Assembly (NCBI GenBank): GCA_002338605.1
Contig: DDIP01000455.1
Location: forward strand, 1 to 6,089
From: Proteobacteria bacterium UBA1847
GTDB taxonomy: Bacteria > Pseudomonadota > Gammaproteobacteria > Steroidobacterales > Woeseiaceae
Length of the DNA: 6,089 bases
Reading direction: 5' to 3'
The position numbers and the translations under genes were made by a program. Below are positions 5,821-6,089 of the stretch, one piece after another; position 1 is the first letter of the stretch; the number at the start of each line of letters is the position of its first letter. The notes below the pieces were generated by a model. That model had not been told where the DNA came from and searched no databases. It saw only the letters and a program-made list of their open reading frames with translations.

Positions 5821-6089
5821 ATGAAGTATTGCTCAGCCTGTGGCGGCAAGGTCAGCCACCGAATACCCGCCAGCGACAACCGCGAACGCGCAATTTGCGA
5901 CGACTGCGGCACCGTCCATTACCAAAACCCCCTGATTGTCGTCGGCTGTGTGGCCGAGAGCGACGGCAAGATCCTGTTGTGCAAGCGCTCCATCGAGCCC
6001 CGTTACGGTTACTGGACCGTTCCGGCCGGCTTCATGGAACTGGGCGAAACGCTCGCGGCCGGCGCCGCACGGGAAACCCTGGAAGAAGC
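5821..6089 (+). CDS. Nudix hydrolase with N-terminal zinc ribbon (3' end beyond window)
   Basis: The frame is open from ATG 5821 to the window end (89 codons plus two bases). Residues 4-29 form a zinc ribbon with Cys4, Cys7, Cys26 and Cys29 (CSAC and CDDC), followed by GTVHYQNP, the pattern of the Nudix_N_2 family. The Nudix fold begins at about 39 ([18 protein letters not shown]). The Nudix box starts at G70: GFMELGE, then REtlEE with E76, R84, E85, E88 and E89, the metal-binding and catalytic residues. The box is cut just before its final conserved GU. Such enzymes hydrolyse nucleoside diphosphates linked to another group (ADP-ribose, NADH or similar); the substrate is not decidable here. 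The ATG gives an N-terminus that fits the zinc ribbon, and no in-frame alternative start was seen nearby. It has no clear Shine-Dalgarno and follows a structured leader. It diverges from the receptor gene. Confidence 0.93.
   Translation, partial: MKYCSACGGKVSHRIPASDNRERAICDDCGTVHYQNPLIVVGCVAESDGKILLCKRSIEPRYGYWTVPAGFMELGETLAAGAARETLEE

Overview
The window looks like chromosomal DNA of a gammaproteobacterium. The support is a moderately GC-rich composition, a tRNA-Leu gene with an encoded CCA end, an ECF sigma / anti-sigma / PDZ trio, and a large TonB-dependent receptor of the type abundant in xanthomonad- or Woeseia-like lineages. The exact taxon cannot be fixed from the sequence alone.

Left part (1-2142, minus strand): a compact three-gene operon. 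It reads, in transcription order, an ECF sigma factor (2142-1546), a single-pass membrane protein that is probably its anti-sigma factor (1529-963), and an exported protein with two PDZ domains whose 3' end runs off the window (945-1). The gaps are 16 and 17 bases. The arrangement suggests a cell-envelope sensing module: the PDZ protein and the outer half of the membrane protein lie in the periplasm, and the sigma factor would carry the response in the cytoplasm. No function is proven.

Middle (2143-2437): a tRNA-Leu(CAA) gene on the plus strand with a good promoter at 2188-2216. It diverges from the sigma operon and converges on the receptor gene. A strong hairpin with a U-tract at 2376-2407 ends the receptor transcript.

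Right part (2438-5329, minus strand): one 963-residue TonB-dependent outer-membrane receptor. It has a signal peptide, a TonB-box-like segment, a plug and a barrel, plus four pairs of cysteines spaced alike in the barrel. Its substrate cannot be named. It lacks the N-terminal signalling (STN) domain, so it is not a FecA-type partner of the sigma factor.

The 491-base divergent intergenic region (5330-5820) holds a receptor ribosome-binding site, a candidate receptor promoter, two operator-like palindromes whose centres are 32 bases apart, a further inverted repeat, and a candidate promoter for the last gene. That last gene (5821 onward, plus strand, cut by the window end) encodes a Nudix hydrolase with an N-terminal zinc ribbon. 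It is preceded by a long, well-paired hairpin (5743-5792) in its presumed 5' leader, which is the least explained element here. No mobile element, CRISPR array or known riboswitch was recognised.
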